6,995 nucleotides of DNA from Pseudomonadota bacterium. GTDB taxonomy: Bacteria > Pseudomonadota > Alphaproteobacteria > Rhizobiales > Xanthobacteraceae. This document shows, piece after piece, positions 5,408 through 6,995 of this stretch. A model generated the notes under the pieces. It ran no database searches. It was not told where the DNA came from and saw only the letters and a program-made list of their open reading frames with translations. The number at the start of each line of letters is the position of its first letter. Position 1 is the stretch's first letter. The stretch spans positions 1-6,995 of the forward strand of contig JAKAMD010000184.1 in assembly GCA_021823875.1 (NCBI GenBank). The letters are read 5' to 3'. The position numbers and the translations under genes were made by a program.

Positions 5408-5821
5408 TCACTGCTCGACAAGATCCACATCCAGGATCGGCAATTCGAGAATATAGGAGCGCCGGCCCTTCTCGTTCTCGACGAACAGCACCGCGATGAA
5501 TTCGTCGCCCAGATAGGCTTCCAACGAATCCATCTTTTTCGGCCGTGTCACCACGCGCAGCTGGTCGTTGCCAAAGCGGGCACGCAGGTAATTGGTGAGC
5601 GCCGGCACCGGCTGGATCGACGGATCGTTGCCGAGCTGGATCACCATGCGAAAATTATAGGAGCGCTCGCCCTCGTCCTCGTCCGCCGACAATTCGCCGA
5701 GATCGTCTTCGCCGATAAAGACCTCCGCCAAATCGTTCTTCTTCGGCACCACGCGGATCTGCGGATTGCCGAAAAGTTTCTTCAAATAGGCGTCGAGCTG
5801 CCTGACTTCCTGGACGTTCAA
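5408..5821 (-). CDS. DUF3126 family protein with internal duplication, TTG start
   Basis: Small acidic 137-residue protein of unknown function, related to the alphaproteobacterial DUF3126 family. To my knowledge members are usually about 70 residues with one unit. Here two units follow each other. Unit 1 (about 5-65) reads LDAYLKKLFGNPQIRVVPKK, then AEVFIGEDDLGEL and RSYNFRMVIQ. Unit 2 (about 78-135) reads LTNYLRARFGNDQLRVVTRP, then LEAYLGDEFIAVL and RRSYILELPI. Unit 2 is closer to the typical family sequence. The start is the TTG at 5821: its leader MNVQEVRQLDAYL aligns with family N-termini, AAGGA lies 8 nt upstream, and the only upstream in-frame sequence meets TAG at 5852-5854 without an ATG or GTG. 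It lies 142 nt after cysE in the same orientation, so it may share that transcript. Confidence 0.85.
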   Translation of the reverse strand: MNVQEVRQLDAYLKKLFGNPQIRVVPKKNDLAEVFIGEDDLGELSADEDEGERSYNFRMVIQLGNDPSIQPVPALTNYLRARFGNDQLRVVTRPKKMDSLEAYLGDEFIAVLFVENEKGRRSYILELPILDVDLVEQ

Positions 5822-5882
5822 TGAGCCGTTCCTTCTATCGTGTAGGCTCTCCTAGCCCGATTGAACGTCCGGGTGCAAGCCC

Positions 5883-5954
5883 GCGCATGATCCCGAAAAG
5901 CTCGTCCTCGACGAGATCGGGGATGGGTACCGGTTTTCGGACAAGATCATGCGC
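5883..5954. repeat. Large imperfect palindrome (Rhizobiales-type intergenic element)
   Basis: The outer arms GCGCATGATC (5883-5892) and GATCATGCGC (5945-5954) are a perfect 10-bp inverted repeat. Inside them CCGAAAA (5893-5899) pairs with TTTTCGG (5934-5940), leaving ACAA bulged. A small hairpin, CTCGT-CCTCG-ACGAG (5901-5915), sits within the loop. The GCATGATC-CCGAAAA and ACCGGTTTTCGG parts match a palindrome that I recall as abundant between genes in Bradyrhizobium and relatives. It lies between cysE and the DUF3126 gene, where in RNA it would fold into a long stem that may affect processing or read-through. Confidence 0.7.
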
Positions 5955-5963
5955 AAACGAAGA

Positions 5964-6794
5964 CTATCCGTCGAGCATGACGCCGTACAGCATCTGGTCC
6001 ATCACGCGCGAAGGCTCGGGGCAGCCGGCCTCGCCCACCACTTTGGCCGGCACGCCGGCCACCGTGGTGTTGTGCGGCACCGGCTTGATCACCACCGAGC
6101 CTGCGGCGATGCGCGCGCAATGGCCGACTTCGATATTGCCGAGGATCTTGGCGCCAGCACCGATCATCACGCCGTGGCGGATCTTGGGATGACGGTCTTC
6201 GTGCTCCTTGCCGGTGCCGCCGAGGGTGACGTCGTGCAGGATGGAGACGTCGTCCTCGATCACCGCAGTCTCGCCCACCACTAGGCCGGTAGCGTGATCA
6301 AGGAAGATGCCGCGGCCAATCCTCGCGGCCGGATTGATGTCGCACTGGAATACGACCGAGGAACGGCTCTGCAGATAGAGCGCGAAATCCTTGCGCCCTT
6401 TGCGCAGCAGCCAATGCGCCAATCGGTGCGTCTGGATGGCGTGGAAGCCCTTGTAATAAAGAACCGGCTCGATGAAGCGGTTGGTGGCCGGATCGCGGTC
6501 GGCAATCGCCACGATATCGGCGCGGAAAGCGTCGCCGATGGTCGGCTCGTCCTCGAGCGCATCGGCATAGGCTTGGCGGATCAATTCGCCGGAAATGTCG
6601 CCGTGGTCGAGCCGCTGGCTGACGCGATGGGTGATTGCGCCTTCCAGCGTGTCATGGTGCAGAATGTGCTCGTAGATGAAGGCAGCGAGCTCCGGCTCCT
6701 TATGAACGATGTTCTCCGCCTCGTGGCGGATGCGCGCCCAAACCGGGTCGACCTTGTCGAGGGTCTTGGAGGCTTTCGTCTGAACCTGGGCCAT
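5964..6794 (-). CDS. cysE: Serine O-acetyltransferase
   Basis: Cytoplasmic enzyme (EC 2.3.1.30) that transfers acetyl from acetyl-CoA to L-serine, giving O-acetylserine for cysteine synthesis. The 276 residues show the family layout: an N-terminal helical domain (about 15-140), then a hexapeptide beta-helix (about 150-250). Against E. coli CysE (recalled numbering) the active-site residues line up with a constant offset of nine: Asp101 in DRDPAT, Asp152 in CDINPAARIG, His167 in FLDHATGLVVGET and His202 in EDRHPKI. KGFHAIQTHRLAHWL (115-129) is also diagnostic. The C-terminus ends in VMLDG and lacks the terminal Ile with which E. coli CysE docks into CysK. The ATG at 6794 has GGGAG about 10 nt upstream. 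The gene lies 118 nt behind a probable hydrolase gene and ahead of the DUF3126 gene. Confidence 0.96.
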   Translation of the reverse strand: MAQVQTKASKTLDKVDPVWARIRHEAENIVHKEPELAAFIYEHILHHDTLEGAITHRVSQRLDHGDISGELIRQAYADALEDEPTIGDAFRADIVAIADRDPATNRFIEPVLYYKGFHAIQTHRLAHWLLRKGRKDFALYLQSRSSVVFQCDINPAARIGRGIFLDHATGLVVGETAVIEDDVSILHDVTLGGTGKEHEDRHPKIRHGVMIGAGAKILGNIEVGHCARIAAGSVVIKPVPHNTTVAGVPAKVVGEAGCPEPSRVMDQMLYGVMLDG

Positions 6795-6912
6795 GGCTTT
6801 CGTTCTCCCGGCGCCTCTTGCGCCAACTCCCCTTCAGCTTTGAATTCTAACCCAAAATCGGCCGTGCCGCGAGGCCGGTCCGGCACTCCCTGCGGCCGGG
6901 CGCCCCCGATAG
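6795..6912 (-). promoter_or_regulatory. cysE upstream region
   Basis: On the minus strand this 118-bp gap contains an imperfect hairpin with arms GTGCCG/CGGCAC (6864-6869 and 6881-6886), followed nine or so bases later by TTTT. This could be a weak terminator for the hydrolase gene. TAGAAT (complement of 6844-6849) could be a -10 for cysE, but I see no matching -35. Either reading is tentative. Confidence 0.25.
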
Positions 6913-6929
6913 TTAAGGACGATCCTTAA
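6913..6929. repeat. Perfect 7-bp inverted repeat over the hydrolase stop codon
   Basis: TTAAGGA (6913-6919) and TCCTTAA (6923-6929) are separated by CGA. The dyad includes the stop codon of the hydrolase gene and its last four codons. It is too AT-rich and too short for a strong terminator and could be chance. Confidence 0.35.
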
Positions 6930-6995
6930 GAAATTCGAGCACCCCGGCTTTGAACAGGCGGTCGCCGACCGCCAGCATGTGATCGCGTTCCGGGA
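6913..6995 (-). CDS. C-terminal end of a probable alpha/beta hydrolase (partial)
   Basis: Only the last 26 residues are in the window, PERDHMLAVGDRLFKAGVLE followed by FLKDRP, ending at TAA (complement of 6913-6915). The RDHMLAVGD block followed by a short helix ending in VLEFL matches the C-terminal catalytic-His region of many alphaproteobacterial alpha/beta hydrolases, where the His of DHM completes the Ser-Asp-His triad. The nucleophile and the start lie beyond the right edge. The gene runs in the same direction as cysE and lies upstream of it. Reading frame and stop are clear; the family call rests on a short motif and on recall of this gene order. Confidence 0.6.
   Translation of the reverse strand, partial: PERDHMLAVGDRLFKAGVLEFLKDRP

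Noticed and set aside
5821..6192. Plus-strand open frame starting ATGAGCCGTTCC at 5821
   Set aside because: It starts in the gap and runs antisense through the 3' end of cysE and the repeat at 5883-5954. It resembles no family and has no ribosome site.
3493..6794. Functional pairing of the two hexapeptide beta-helix proteins (gamma carbonic anhydrase and CysE)
   Set aside because: They share only a common fold, lie in different transcription units and have two unrelated genes between them.
6294..6929. Plus-strand open frame of 211 codons opposite cysE
   Set aside because: Shadow of cysE, whose minus-strand frame has all catalytic residues in place.

Overview
The window is GC-rich and densely coded. 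It looks like a chromosomal segment from an alphaproteobacterium, most likely Rhizobiales (Bradyrhizobium/Rhodopseudomonas-like). This rests on the families present (PAS_5-type PAS protein, tandem PilZ protein, bacterial transglutaminase-like cysteine peptidase, gamma-class carbonic anhydrase, DUF3126, CysE), on a CtrA-like TTAA-N7-TTAA site, and on two kinds of intergenic palindrome that I recall as common in Rhizobiales genomes. No species is assigned. I see no tRNA, rRNA, insertion sequence, prophage or CRISPR array.

Left part (1-3493). A rhomboid-family intramembrane serine protease runs leftward off the edge (626 to 1). The gap 627-1055 has no protein gene that I can support. On the minus strand it does hold a sigma70-like promoter (865-892) and a strong intrinsic terminator (726-757), which together outline a candidate small RNA of about 130 nt. 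Three genes then run rightward: a small PAS_5 protein (1056-1664), a protein with two PilZ domains that both keep the c-di-GMP-binding signature (1734-2357), and, after a strikingly AT-rich intergenic stretch, an exported transglutaminase-like cysteine peptidase of the LapG superfamily (2714-3379). A GC-rich hairpin plus T-run (3457-3493) ends this unit.

Middle part (3493-5407). A two-gene leftward unit encodes a three-helix small membrane protein (4414-4082) and a YrdA/PaaY-like gamma carbonic anhydrase (4023-3493). It diverges from a rightward gene for a membrane-anchored protein of unknown function (4569-5294). The divergent promoter region holds an exact TTAA-N7-TTAA site. The unknown gene converges on the next leftward unit, and the junction carries two REP-like palindromes in opposite orientation.

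Right part (5408-6995). A leftward cluster contains, in transcription order, the C-terminal end of a probable alpha/beta hydrolase (6995-6913), serine acetyltransferase cysE (6794-5964) and a duplicated DUF3126 protein that starts with TTG (5821-5408). A large imperfect palindrome (5883-5954) sits between cysE and the DUF3126 gene.

Functionally, the left half suggests sensing, c-di-GMP and envelope proteolysis (rhomboid, PAS, PilZ, LapG-like peptidase). The right half includes the first step of cysteine synthesis. Nothing in the sequence proves that these genes form one system. Most look like conserved chromosomal genes, and the less explained material is in the intergenic regions and the DUF3126 duplication.
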